A stretch of DNA of 64,000 nt from positions 85,660 through 149,659 of the forward strand of contig NZ_JAUSVX010000020.1 in the NCBI RefSeq assembly GCF_030814995.1, read 5' to 3'. This document shows, piece by piece, positions 17,086 to 25,242 of this stretch (the first letter of the stretch is position 1; each line of letters begins with the position of its first letter). The notes under the pieces were generated by a model, which was given only the letters and a program-made list of their open reading frames with translations, did no database searches and was not told where the DNA came from. The position numbers were made by a program, and so were the translations under genes. The stretch is from Labrys wisconsinensis. Lineage in GTDB: Bacteria > Pseudomonadota > Alphaproteobacteria > Rhizobiales > Labraceae.

Positions 17086-18096
17086 TCACGCTCCCGACGA
17101 TTGACGGATGATCAGCGTCGGCTGCTCGACCCGGCGGGCCGGGGCGGCGGCGGGTTCGCCGATGCGGCGGATGATCAGGTCCGCGGCGTTGCGGCCGATG
17201 GCACGGGCATGCAGCGAGACCGTCGAGAGCGGGGGATAGGTCATCTCCGCCTCGGGCATGCCGTCGAAGCCGATCAGCGCCATGTCCCGGCCGGGCTCCA
17301 GGCCCTGCAGGCGCAGGCCGTGCATCACGGAGATGGCGACGAAGTCGTTGTAGCACAGGGCCGCCGTCGGCGGCTCGGCGAGGCGCAGCACCTGCTCGAC
17401 ATCGGCAATGCCGCTCTTGCGCGAGGGCCGGCTCTCCACCACCAGGGCCGGATCGAAGGCGATGCCGTTCTGCTGCAGCGCGCTGAAATAGCCGGAGAGA
17501 CGGTCGACGCGCGAGGGGTTGGTCGGCTCGCCGCCGAGGAATGCGATGCGCCGATGGCCTCTGCCGACGAGGTGGCCGGTGGCCATCTGGGCCGCGAGAT
17601 AGTTGTCGGGGCCGGCGAAATCGAAGCGCGGGTCGGGATAGGGCCGCACGGCGATGCAGATCGGCAGGCCCCTGGCGTGCAGCGTGTCGAAGGTCCGCCC
17701 GGGCGTGCCGGTGGCCGGGCAGATGATCATCCCGGCGACGTCGTGCTCGATCATCGACTGCAGCACCCGGTCCTGGCGATCGGGGCTCTCGGCGGATTCG
17801 ACGAGATAGACGAAGAAGCCCGCCTCGGCCGCCGCTTCCTCCACCGCCGAGGTCAGCTCGGCGAAGAAGGGATTGCAGATGTCGTTGATGATCAGGCCGA
17901 TGGCCTGGGAGGTCTGCTGCCGGAGGTTGGCGGCGCTGCGGTTGTAGGTGTAGCCGAGCGCGCGGATCGAGCCCTGGACCCGGTCATGGGTCTCGGGCGG
18001 GATGCGCGGGCTCGCCCGCAGCACCAGCGACACGGTGGAGCGGGAGACGCCGGCATGGCGCGCGATGTCGTTGATGGTGACGCGCCGTCTGTCCAT
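17086..18096 (-). CDS. LacI-family transcriptional regulator
   Basis: A 336-residue repressor. The N-terminal VTINDIARHAGVSRSTVSLV helix-turn-helix and the hinge RQQTSQAIGLIINDICNPFF are textbook LacI; the rest is a periplasmic-binding-protein-like effector domain with HLVGRGHRRIAFLGG and FDGMPEAEMTYPPLSTV. The ATG at 18096 gives the DNA-binding domain at residues 5-50. It is transcribed away from the enoyl-CoA hydratase and importer block. Two 14-bp palindromes with central CG, the usual LacI operator form, flank the divergent promoters about 1 kb away (19110 and 19252), so it probably controls them; effector would be the imported sugar or a derivative. Confidence 0.93.
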   Translation of the reverse strand: MDRRRVTINDIARHAGVSRSTVSLVLRASPRIPPETHDRVQGSIRALGYTYNRSAANLRQQTSQAIGLIINDICNPFFAELTSAVEEAAAEAGFFVYLVESAESPDRQDRVLQSMIEHDVAGMIICPATGTPGRTFDTLHARGLPICIAVRPYPDPRFDFAGPDNYLAAQMATGHLVGRGHRRIAFLGGEPTNPSRVDRLSGYFSALQQNGIAFDPALVVESRPSRKSGIADVEQVLRLAEPPTAALCYNDFVAISVMHGLRLQGLEPGRDMALIGFDGMPEAEMTYPPLSTVSLHARAIGRNAADLIIRRIGEPAAAPARRVEQPTLIIRQSSGA

Positions 18097-18207
18097 GATC
18101 CCGCTCCGCCTCCGACGGCCCGCTTGCGACGATCGATCCGGACCGCCCGCGATTCCAATGGCCCGTCCCGATCTGCCCACATGTTGATGAGGCCTTGCAC
18201 GTCGGGC

Positions 18208-18311
18208 TAGAGCAAAGCGCGTTTGGACGGAAACGCTGCTTTGCTCTAACTCTTTGTTTCGACGCGTCTTTGCGATGCTTGGCGTTGCCGCCAAATCGCA
18301 AGACGCTTTAG
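18208..18311. repeat. Dispersed hairpin-plus-tail repeat
   Basis: A stem-loop TAGAGCAAAGCGCGTTT ... AAACGCTGCTTTGCTCTA (18208-18248, with one bulged base) is followed by the tail AACTCTTTGTTTCGACGCGT and then CTTTGCGATG. The tail is nearly repeated at 46334-46362. The AACTCTTTGTTT-type tail after a hairpin is a known pattern of rhizobial intergenic repeats. It lies between the LacI start and the hydratase stop and touches the last codons of the latter. Confidence 0.8.
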
Positions 18312-19078
18312 CGCCCCTCGAAGACGGGCCGGCGCCTGGCGCGCAGCGCCGCGATCCCCTCCTTGACGTCGGCGGTCGCCGCGGTGGCGACGCCGGCCAG
18401 CGTCTCCAGCGTCGCGCCGAGGCCCTGGCCGTGGCGGGCATCGACGAGCGTCTTGGCGATCTGCACCGAGACCGGCGCCATGGCGGCGATCTCCAGCGCC
18501 AGCGCGCGCGCGGCGGCGAGGCCCTCGCCGGCCGGAGCGACCTGGTTGACGAGGCCCCACTGCTCGGCGGCGGCCGCGTCGACCCGCCCGGCGGTGAGGA
18601 TCATCTGCTTGGCGCGCGGGATGCCGATCAGCTCCGGCAGGCGCTGCGTGCCGCCCCAGCCGGGGACGGTGCCGAGCGAGGCCTCGGGCAGGGCGAGCAG
18701 CGTGCCGCTCTCGGCCACCCTGAGGTCAGCGGCGAGGGCCAGCTCCAGGCCGCCGCCGAACGCCATGCCGTGCAGGGCGGCGACGACCGGCAGGCGGCAT
18801 CGCGCCAGCCGGTCGAAGGCCCGGTGCCCGCCGACGACCCAGCTGGCGCGGAAAGCTTCCAGGGAGAGCTCGGACCAGATGTTGATGTCGGCGCCGACCG
18901 AGAAGGCCTTGCCGGCGCCGGAGAGGACGAGGCAGCGCGCCGCCGGCTCAGCCTCCACCCGCGCCACCGCGGCCTCGATCTCGGCCAGCATGTCCGGCGT
19001 CAGGGCATTGAGCTTGGCCGGGCGATCGAGCCGGAGCAGCGCCAGTGGCCCGTCGAAGCTCAGCGCGATCAGCGACAT
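18308..19078 (-). CDS. Enoyl-CoA hydratase/isomerase (crotonase family), second copy
   Basis: A 256-residue crotonase-fold protein, about the same length as the first copy at 7535 but clearly distinct in sequence. AFSVGADINIW forms the first oxyanion segment, LHGMAFGGGLELALAAD the second, followed by LALPEASLGTVPGWGGTQRL; both hydratase glutamates (GGGLELA and LPEASLG) appear present. The C-terminal helix ends RRRPVFEGR, normal for the family. Its start faces the substrate-binding protein gene across a 224-bp intergenic region with two LacI-like operators, so hydratase and importer should be co-regulated. The last bases overlap the hairpin-tail repeat. Confidence 0.92.
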   Translation of the reverse strand: MSLIALSFDGPLALLRLDRPAKLNALTPDMLAEIEAAVARVEAEPAARCLVLSGAGKAFSVGADINIWSELSLEAFRASWVVGGHRAFDRLARCRLPVVAALHGMAFGGGLELALAADLRVAESGTLLALPEASLGTVPGWGGTQRLPELIGIPRAKQMILTAGRVDAAAAEQWGLVNQVAPAGEGLAAARALALEIAAMAPVSVQIAKTLVDARHGQGLGATLETLAGVATAATADVKEGIAALRARRRPVFEGR

Positions 19079-19109
19079 GGGCGAATTCTCCCTGCGTCGA
19101 CTTCCGACG

Positions 19110-19123
19110 TTAGAACGATCTAA
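19110..19123. promoter_or_regulatory. Putative LacI-type operator, left
   Basis: TTAGAACGATCTAA is a 14-bp palindrome apart from the A/A pair next to the central CG, the form used by LacI-family repressors. It lies 32 bases upstream of the hydratase start. A 15-bp stretch covering it (19108-19122) is repeated exactly in inverted orientation at 19253-19267. Confidence 0.6.
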
Positions 19124-19146
19124 TTAGCGATCTAGCGATTTAGCGA
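19123..19146. repeat. Three tandem 8-bp units next to the left operator
   Basis: ATTAGCGA, TCTAGCGA and TTTAGCGA follow each other without gaps. They share TAGCGA and abut the left LacI-like operator, so they may be additional half-sites or a binding site for another protein in the divergent promoter region. Confidence 0.55.
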
Positions 19147-19251
19147 CATTGGCATCGGGGATCAAGAGCGAAATTTCCACGATCGGACGCATGATCGCCG
19201 GCGATTCCCGTTCCCGTAGACGTTGACTCGCCCAATCAGTCGCGCTACTTG

Positions 19252-19265
19252 CTAGATCGTTCTAA
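19252..19265. promoter_or_regulatory. Putative LacI-type operator, right
   Basis: CTAGATCGTTCTAA, again a near-palindrome centred on CG, lies 37 bases upstream of the binding-protein ATG and is the inverted match of the left site. Spacing between site centres is 142 bp, close to 13-14 helical turns, which would allow looping by a tetrameric repressor. Confidence 0.6.
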
Positions 19266-19302
19266 CGCGGCGTCGAAAGCCGTGCGCCCCAGGGAGGTGA
19301 CG

Positions 19303-20271
19303 ATGATCAAGCATGTGATGTGGATGGCCGCGCTGGCCGCCGGGCTCGCCGCAGCGCCGGCGCAGGCTCAGGACAAGCCGCTCTTCGGCGCCATTCTCAA
19401 GACGCCGGCCAACCCGCATTGGAACGCCATGGCGGCGGGCATCCGGGACGCCGCCGGGAAGCTCGGCGTCGACGTGGTGGTGTCCACGGTGGAGTCGGAG
19501 AGCGCGGCCGAGCAGCAGCTCAACAATTGCGAATCCATGCTGCTGCGCAATCCCAAGGCGCTGCTGGTCGGCGCGATCAACTCGAACATCCTGCTGCCCT
19601 GCCTGAAGAAGGCCTCGGACCAGGGCATCGCCATCGTCGACCTCGACTACAACCTCGATCGTTCCATCGCCGAGGGCGCGGGCGTCAAGGTGACCTTCAC
19701 CGCCGGCAATGACGGCGCGGTCACCGGCGGCGTCGCGGCCGACTTCATCGCCAGGCAGCTCGGCGCGGATGCGGCCGGGCCCGTCCTGGTCCTGGAGGGG
19801 CTGCCGGGCAATCCGGTCGGCGCGGCCCGCGGCAAGGGCTTCCGCGACGAGATCGCCAAGGTCGCCCCGAAGCTGACGCAGACCACCCTGAACGGCGACT
19901 GGGACCGCACCAAGTCGGCCAACATCGTCAACGACATGCTGCAGCGCAATCCGGACCTCAAGGCGGTGTTCGCCGCCAACGACACCATGGCCGTGGGCGC
20001 GGAAGAGGCGCTGCAGGCGGCCGGCAAGGGCGACGTGATCACCGTCGGCGTCGACGGCTCGGCCGATGCGATCGACTCGATCAAGGCCGGCCGCCTCACC
20101 GCGACCGTCGGCCAGTTCCCCTATCTCGTGGGCTATCGCTCCGTCGAGCTCCTGGCCGAGCATCTCCAGGGCGGCAAGGCCCTCGACGGCTATCAGTCGA
20201 CCGGCCAGTCCGTCCTGACCAGGCAGGCCCTGGAGCAGAAGACGGACGCGATGATCCAGTACCTGCGCTGA
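19303..20271 (+). CDS. Sugar ABC transporter periplasmic substrate-binding protein (second importer)
   Basis: A 322-residue RbsB-type binding protein. ATG at 19303 has AGGGAGGTGA directly upstream and starts a Sec signal peptide (MIKHVMWMAALAAGLAAAPA, cleaved near AQA-QD). The mature protein begins FGAILKTPANPHWNAM, the usual ligand-binding opening, and shows VLEGLPGNPVG, VFAANDTMAVGAEEAL and VGVDGSADAIDSIKAG, the hinge and C-lobe signature of ribose/allose-like binding proteins. It heads an operon with permease, ATPase, CoA-transferase and oxidoreductases, and its promoter region carries LacI-type sites. Ligand unknown; allose/fructose/polyol binders are the nearest style. Confidence 0.93.
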   Translation: MIKHVMWMAALAAGLAAAPAQAQDKPLFGAILKTPANPHWNAMAAGIRDAAGKLGVDVVVSTVESESAAEQQLNNCESMLLRNPKALLVGAINSNILLPCLKKASDQGIAIVDLDYNLDRSIAEGAGVKVTFTAGNDGAVTGGVAADFIARQLGADAAGPVLVLEGLPGNPVGAARGKGFRDEIAKVAPKLTQTTLNGDWDRTKSANIVNDMLQRNPDLKAVFAANDTMAVGAEEALQAAGKGDVITVGVDGSADAIDSIKAGRLTATVGQFPYLVGYRSVELLAEHLQGGKALDGYQSTGQSVLTRQALEQKTDAMIQYLR

Positions 20272-20309
20272 CGAAGGCGGGCGACGTCCCCGAAGAGCGG
20301 AGAAGCACC

Positions 20310-21299
20310 GTGGCCATGGAACACCGAACGACAGCGCCGGCGCCGGGACTGCGCTGGACCTTCGCCCATCGACGCGGCGCGCTGCGGATCGAATCGCTCG
20401 TCGTGCTGGCGGGGCTGGTCGTGGCGATGTCGCTGTCCTCGCCGGTCTTCCTCAACGTCGCCAACATCTTCAACGTGGTGCTGGCCACCTCGACCATCGG
20501 CATCCTGGCGCTCGGGGCGACCTATGTCATCGGCTCGGCCGGCATCGATCTGTCGGTCGGCTCGATCATGGCCTTCGCCGGGGTGATCGGCGCCCTCCTG
20601 GTCAAGACGCTCGGCCTGCCCTGGTGGTGCGCGATCCCAGGCTGCCTCGCCGCCGGCCTGCTCGCCGGCTGGATCAACGGCATCGTCATCACCTACGGCA
20701 AGATCCCCGCCTTCGTGGTGACGCTCGGCATGATGGGGGTGGCGCGCGGCGTCGCCCTCCTGATCACCGAAGGCCAGGCGATCTACGGCCTGCCCGCGCC
20801 GCTGCTCTTCCTCGGCCAGGGGCGTCCCTTCGGCATTCCGATGCCGGCGATCGTCTTCGTCGTCGCCGCCGTCCTGCTGCACCTGCTGCTCGCCTATACC
20901 CGCTTCGGCCGCCATACCCTGGTGATCGGCGACAACGAGCGCGGCGCCCGCGCCATGGGCGTGCCGGTGCGGCGCCTGCGCATCAAGATCTACATGCTGT
21001 CAGGCCTGATGGCCGGGCTCGCCGGCCTGCTGACCATGGCGCGCGTCAACGCCGGCGATCCGACGGCCGGCATGAACTTCGAGCTCGCGGCCATCACGGC
21101 TGCCATCATTGGCGGCACCAACCTGTTCGGCGGGCGGGCCACTGTCTTCGGCACCGTGATCGGCGCCCTGATCATGGGCGTCCTGCAGAACGGCCTCAAC
21201 CTCCTGGCGATCCCGACCTTCTGGCAGCAGATCTCGATCGGCATCGTCCTCGTCGCCGCGGTCTGGGTCGACCAGCTCGCCCAGAAGGACAAGGAGTGA
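20310..21299 (+). CDS. Sugar ABC transporter permease (second importer)
   Basis: A 329-residue BPD_transp_2 permease. GSAGIDLSVGSIMAFAGV, GKIPAFVVTLGMMGVARG, LAYTRFGRHTLVIGDNE and LAAITAAIIGGTNLFGGR mark the family. About nine membrane segments are seen. The GTG at 20310 is favoured since GGAG lies seven bases upstream; an ATG two codons later is the alternative. Unlike the first importer there is only one permease gene, so the channel is a homodimer. The ATPase gene follows after five bases. Confidence 0.92.
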   Translation: MAMEHRTTAPAPGLRWTFAHRRGALRIESLVVLAGLVVAMSLSSPVFLNVANIFNVVLATSTIGILALGATYVIGSAGIDLSVGSIMAFAGVIGALLVKTLGLPWWCAIPGCLAAGLLAGWINGIVITYGKIPAFVVTLGMMGVARGVALLITEGQAIYGLPAPLLFLGQGRPFGIPMPAIVFVVAAVLLHLLLAYTRFGRHTLVIGDNERGARAMGVPVRRLRIKIYMLSGLMAGLAGLLTMARVNAGDPTAGMNFELAAITAAIIGGTNLFGGRATVFGTVIGALIMGVLQNGLNLLAIPTFWQQISIGIVLVAAVWVDQLAQKDKE

Positions 21300-21304
21300 C
21301 CCCC

Positions 21305-22039
21305 ATGCTGCGGATCGCCAACATCGAGAAGCGCTTCGGGCCGATCGAGGTGCTGCGCGGCGTCGATTTCGACGTCGACGCCGGCGAGGCCGTCGCCCTG
21401 GTCGGCGACAACGGCGCGGGCAAGTCGACGCTGATGAAGATCATCACCGGCGTCTACCGGGCGAGCGGCGGCGAGGTCGTGCTCGACGGGCGCACGATCA
21501 CCGGCATCGCCCCGGGCGAGATCCGCACGCTGGGCATCGAGATGATCTACCAGAACCTCGAGCTCGCCCGCGAGCAGGACGTCACCACCAACATCTTCCT
21601 CGGCCGCGAGCCGACCCGCCGCATCGCCGGCTTCGACACCGGCATCATCGACCACGCCAAGGCGCGCCGCGAGGCCGAGCGCATGGTCCGCCAGCTCGGC
21701 GCCCGCGTGCCCTCGGTCGACATCCGCGTCGGCAACCTCTCCGGCGGCCAGCAGCAGTCGGTCGCCATCGCCCGGGCGCTCACCTTCTCGCCCAAGGTCG
21801 TGATCATGGACGAGCCGACGGCGGCGCTGGCGGTGCGCGAGATCGAGCACGTGCTGCAGCTGATCAAGGAGCTCAAGGGCCGTGGCATCTCGGTCATCCT
21901 GATCAGCCATCGCCTCACAGACGTGTTCGAGGTGGCCGACCGGATCGTCGCCCTGCGCCAGGGCAAGGTCATCGCCGACGAGAAGACCGGCGAGACCACC
22001 ATGCAGCGCGTCGTCTCCCACATCGTCGGCGCGCATTGA
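21305..22039 (+). CDS. Sugar ABC transporter ATPase, single domain (FrcA type)
   Basis: A 244-residue ATPase with one nucleotide-binding domain: Walker A GDNGAGKST near residue 38, signature LSGGQQQSVAIARAL near 148 and Walker B VVIMDEPTAALA, then the switch His in ILISHRL. RbsA-like proteins normally have two such domains; single-domain members such as FrcA of Sinorhizobium fructose transport are the match. It would act as a homodimer. ATG at 21305 follows the permease stop by five bases. The C-terminus TMQRVVSHIVGAH is complete, so this is not a truncated double-domain protein. Confidence 0.92.
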   Translation: MLRIANIEKRFGPIEVLRGVDFDVDAGEAVALVGDNGAGKSTLMKIITGVYRASGGEVVLDGRTITGIAPGEIRTLGIEMIYQNLELAREQDVTTNIFLGREPTRRIAGFDTGIIDHAKARREAERMVRQLGARVPSVDIRVGNLSGGQQQSVAIARALTFSPKVVIMDEPTAALAVREIEHVLQLIKELKGRGISVILISHRLTDVFEVADRIVALRQGKVIADEKTGETTMQRVVSHIVGAH

Positions 22040-22055
22040 GCTTCGGACGGATCCC

Positions 22056-23603
22056 ATGAACCTCGTCGGCCCATCGGACCTGCAAACCCTCCTCGCCGGC
22101 CTGCCGGACGGCGCCACCGTCGCCATTTCCGGCGCCGGCGGCGGCCTGCTGGAGCCGGAGGAGGCGCTGCAGGCCTTCGAGCGCGCCTTCCTCGCGACCG
22201 GCCGGCCGCGCGGCATCACCCTGGTCCACGCCCTCGGCATGGGCGACCGCAAGACCACCGGCACCAACCGCTTCGCCCACGAGGGCATGGTCCGGCGCGT
22301 CATCGGCGGCCACTGGATCTGGTCGCCGGCCATGCTGAAGCTGGCGCAGGAGAACCGGATCGAGGCCTATTGCCTGCCCTCCGGCGTGCTGACCCATCTC
22401 TTCCGCGAGATCGGCGCCGGACGCCCCGGCCTGTTCACCCATGTCGGCCTCGGCACCTTCTGCGACCCGCGCCTGCAGGGCGGGCGCTGCAACGCCCGAG
22501 CGACGGAGCCGATCGTCGACCTCATGCAGATCGACGGGCAGGACGTGCTGCGCTACCGGCCCTTTCCCGTCGATGTCGCGGTCATCCGCGGCACCTATGC
22601 CGATGCGCACGGCAATATCAGCGCGGTCGAGGAGCCGGCCGACCTCGATTCCTATCCGATCGCCCTGGCGGCCAAGCATTGCGGCGGCATCGTCGTCGCC
22701 CAGGTGCGCGAGATCGTGCGGGACGGGCGCCTCAGGCCGCGCGAGATCTCGGTCCCCGGCAACCTGGTCGACCATGTGCTGGTGGCGCCGCACCAGCGCC
22801 AGACCTATCACGGCCCCTACGATCTGGCGCTCGCCGGCCTCGGCCCCGACGCCGCCTTCGCCCTGCCGGAACCGGGCGAGGACCTCGTGCGCCGCATCGT
22901 CGCCCTGCGCGGCGCCGAGGAGATGATCGAGGGCGCGACGGTCAATTTCGGCTTCGGCATGTCGGCCGGCGTCGCCGAGGAGATCGTGCGCCGCGGCCAG
23001 GGCGGCCGCTACTGGTTCACCATCGAGCAGGGTATCCATGGCGGCCAGCTCCTCACCGGCGACCTGTTCGGCATCGCCGCCAACCCGCTGGCGATCCTCT
23101 CCTCCGCCGCGCAGTTCGACCTCTATTCCGGCGGCCTGCTCGACCAGACCTTCCTCGGCCTGGCGGAGATGGACGGGCAGGGCAACGTCAACGTCTCGCA
23201 TTTCGGCGGCCAGATCAGCGGCCCCGGCGGCTTCATCGACATCTCCCAGGGCGCCCGCAAGGTGGTGTTCTGCGGCAGCTTCGACGCCAAGGGCGCCCGC
23301 CTGTCGCTGAACGGCGAGGGCCTCAGGATCGAGCGCCACGGCGAGGTGCGCAAGCTCGTCCGGCAGGTGGCCGGCGTCACCTTCAGCGGACCGGAGGCGC
23401 TGCGCCGCGGCCAGGAGGTGATCTACATCACCGAGCGGGCGGTGTTCCGCCTGACGCCGGACGGCGTGGAGCTGACCGAGGTCGCGCCCGGCATCGACAT
23501 CCGTGCCGATATTCTCGACCGGATGGCGTTCGAGCCCATCCTCCGCGAGCCCCGGCGCATGGAGCAGCGGCATTTCGCCTCCGCCGAAGCCGTGCTTGCC
23601 TGA
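22056..23603 (+). CDS. Acetate/propionate CoA-transferase-like protein (YdiF type, fused subunits)
   Basis: A 515-residue class I CoA-transferase with both halves in one chain, the size of YdiF and propionate CoA-transferase. The N-terminal half has DGATVAISGAGGGLLEPEE, THVGLGTFCDPRLQGGR and VAVIRGTYADAHGNIS; the C-terminal half has GATVNFGFGMSAGVAEEI and FTIEQGIHGG, where the Glu is the expected nucleophile that carries CoA. FDLYSGGLLDQTFLGLAEMD follows as in the family. It therefore looks catalytically intact, in contrast to the fused protein at 9693. It lies 16 bases after the ATPase gene and belongs to the same operon, linking sugar-type uptake to CoA ester formation. Confidence 0.92.
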   Translation: MNLVGPSDLQTLLAGLPDGATVAISGAGGGLLEPEEALQAFERAFLATGRPRGITLVHALGMGDRKTTGTNRFAHEGMVRRVIGGHWIWSPAMLKLAQENRIEAYCLPSGVLTHLFREIGAGRPGLFTHVGLGTFCDPRLQGGRCNARATEPIVDLMQIDGQDVLRYRPFPVDVAVIRGTYADAHGNISAVEEPADLDSYPIALAAKHCGGIVVAQVREIVRDGRLRPREISVPGNLVDHVLVAPHQRQTYHGPYDLALAGLGPDAAFALPEPGEDLVRRIVALRGAEEMIEGATVNFGFGMSAGVAEEIVRRGQGGRYWFTIEQGIHGGQLLTGDLFGIAANPLAILSSAAQFDLYSGGLLDQTFLGLAEMDGQGNVNVSHFGGQISGPGGFIDISQGARKVVFCGSFDAKGARLSLNGEGLRIERHGEVRKLVRQVAGVTFSGPEALRRGQEVIYITERAVFRLTPDGVELTEVAPGIDIRADILDRMAFEPILREPRRMEQRHFASAEAVLA

Positions 23604-23637
23604 GGCGCAGGCCGGCGGCAGGGGCCAGGAGGGGACC

Positions 23638-25242
23638 ATGTACGACTATGTCATCGCCGGGGGCGGCTCGGCCGGCTGCGTCCTCGCCGCGCGGCTCAGC
23701 GAGGGCGGCGCCCGCGTGCTGCTGCTGGAGGCCGGCCATCCCGACAGCCATCCCTTCATCCACGTGCCCGCCGGCTTCACCAAGCTGTCGGGCCCGCGGG
23801 TGAACTGGGGCTATCGCACCGTGCCGCAGAAGCATCTCGACAACCGCGAGATGTGGTACCCCCAGGGCAAGACGCTGGGCGGCGGCTCCTCGATCAACGC
23901 CATGATCTACACCCGCGGCCACCGCTCGGATTATGACGGCTGGGCGGCCGGGGGCGCCGAGGGCTGGTCCTACGAGGACGTTCTGCCCTATTTCCGCAAG
24001 GCCGAGAGCAATCGCCGCTTCGCCGACCGCTATCACGGCACGGACGGGCCCCTGGCCGTGTCCGACCCGATCAGCCCGCTGCCGATCTCGGCGACCTTCA
24101 TCCGCGCCGCCCAGCAGGCCGGCATCCCCTACAATCCCGACTTCAACGGCGCCGAGCAGGCCGGCGTCGGCTACCACCAGACCACCACGCGCGACGGGCG
24201 GCGGGGCAGCGCCGCCGTGTCCTATCTGCGGCCGGCGCGGAGCCGGCCGAACCTCACCGTGGTGACGCGCGCCCAGGCGAGCCGCATCCTGATCGAGAAG
24301 GGCAGGGCGGTCGGCGTCGAATATCGCCGGCACGGCGCGTCGAGGCCCGAACGGGCGACGGCGAGCCAGGAGGTGATCGTCACCGCCGGCGCCGTCGGCT
24401 CGCCCAAGCTGATGCTGCTGTCGGGCCTGGGGCCGGCCGGGCAGCTCCACGGCCTCGGCATCGAGGTGGTGGCCGACATTCCCGGCGTCGGCGAAAACCT
24501 GCAGGACCATCTCGACTGCTACGTGGTCTATGACTGCAACGGCGCCCATTCCTATTATGGCGTCGACCAGCCCGTCCGGCAGGCGGTCTGGGCGCTGCAA
24601 TACCTGATGTTCCGGAACGGGCCGGTGACGACCAACATCGTCGAGGCCGGGGCTTTCGCGACCGTGGACGGGCAGTCGGCCTCGCCGGACATCCAGCTGC
24701 ATTTCCTGCCGGCCTATGTCGTCGACCACGGCCTGATGCGCATTCCCGGCTACGGCGTCTGCCTCTATTCCAACCTGCTCAGGCCGAGGAGCCGCGGCAC
24801 GGTGCGCCTGCGCAGCGCCGAGCCGGACGACCATCCCCTGATCGACCCGAACTACCTCGCCGATCCCTATGACCGGCGCATGGCGGTGGAGGGGCTGAAG
24901 CTGGCGCGGGAGGTGATGGCGGCGCCGGCCTTCCGACCCTTCCTCGACAAGGAACGCATGCCGGGCCCGGCGGTGCGCAGCGACGCGGAGCTCGATGCCT
25001 ATGTCAGGCAATGGGCCAAGACCGACTATCACCCGGTTGGCACCTGCAAGATGGGCACGGACCCGCTCGCCGTCGTGTCGCCGACCCTCGCCGTGCACGG
25101 CATCGAGCGGCTGCGCATCTGCGATTCCTCGGTGATGCCCACCGAGATCAGCGCCAACACCAACGCGCCCACCATCATGATCGCGGAGAAGGGCGCCGAC
25201 ATCATCCTGGCCGTGGCCGGGACCGGCAGGAGAGCCGCATGA
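23638..25242 (+). CDS. GMC-family FAD oxidoreductase (choline dehydrogenase-like)
   Basis: A 534-residue flavoprotein. The N-terminal YDYVIAGGGSAGCVLAARL is the FAD-binding motif; NREMWYPQGKTLGGGSSIN and VTAGAVGSPKLMLLSGLGP are the two GMC signatures; DYHPVGTCKMG contains the catalytic His and NTNAPTIMIAEKGAD closes the FAD site. It oxidises a primary or secondary alcohol, using oxygen or a quinone. GGCCAGGAGG precedes the ATG at 23638. It ends with a four-base overlap (ATGA) into the aldehyde dehydrogenase gene, which suggests sequential alcohol to aldehyde to acid oxidation. No signal peptide is present, so it acts in the cytoplasm. Confidence 0.94.
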   Translation: MYDYVIAGGGSAGCVLAARLSEGGARVLLLEAGHPDSHPFIHVPAGFTKLSGPRVNWGYRTVPQKHLDNREMWYPQGKTLGGGSSINAMIYTRGHRSDYDGWAAGGAEGWSYEDVLPYFRKAESNRRFADRYHGTDGPLAVSDPISPLPISATFIRAAQQAGIPYNPDFNGAEQAGVGYHQTTTRDGRRGSAAVSYLRPARSRPNLTVVTRAQASRILIEKGRAVGVEYRRHGASRPERATASQEVIVTAGAVGSPKLMLLSGLGPAGQLHGLGIEVVADIPGVGENLQDHLDCYVVYDCNGAHSYYGVDQPVRQAVWALQYLMFRNGPVTTNIVEAGAFATVDGQSASPDIQLHFLPAYVVDHGLMRIPGYGVCLYSNLLRPRSRGTVRLRSAEPDDHPLIDPNYLADPYDRRMAVEGLKLAREVMAAPAFRPFLDKERMPGPAVRSDAELDAYVRQWAKTDYHPVGTCKMGTDPLAVVSPTLAVHGIERLRICDSSVMPTEISANTNAPTIMIAEKGADIILAVAGTGRRAA

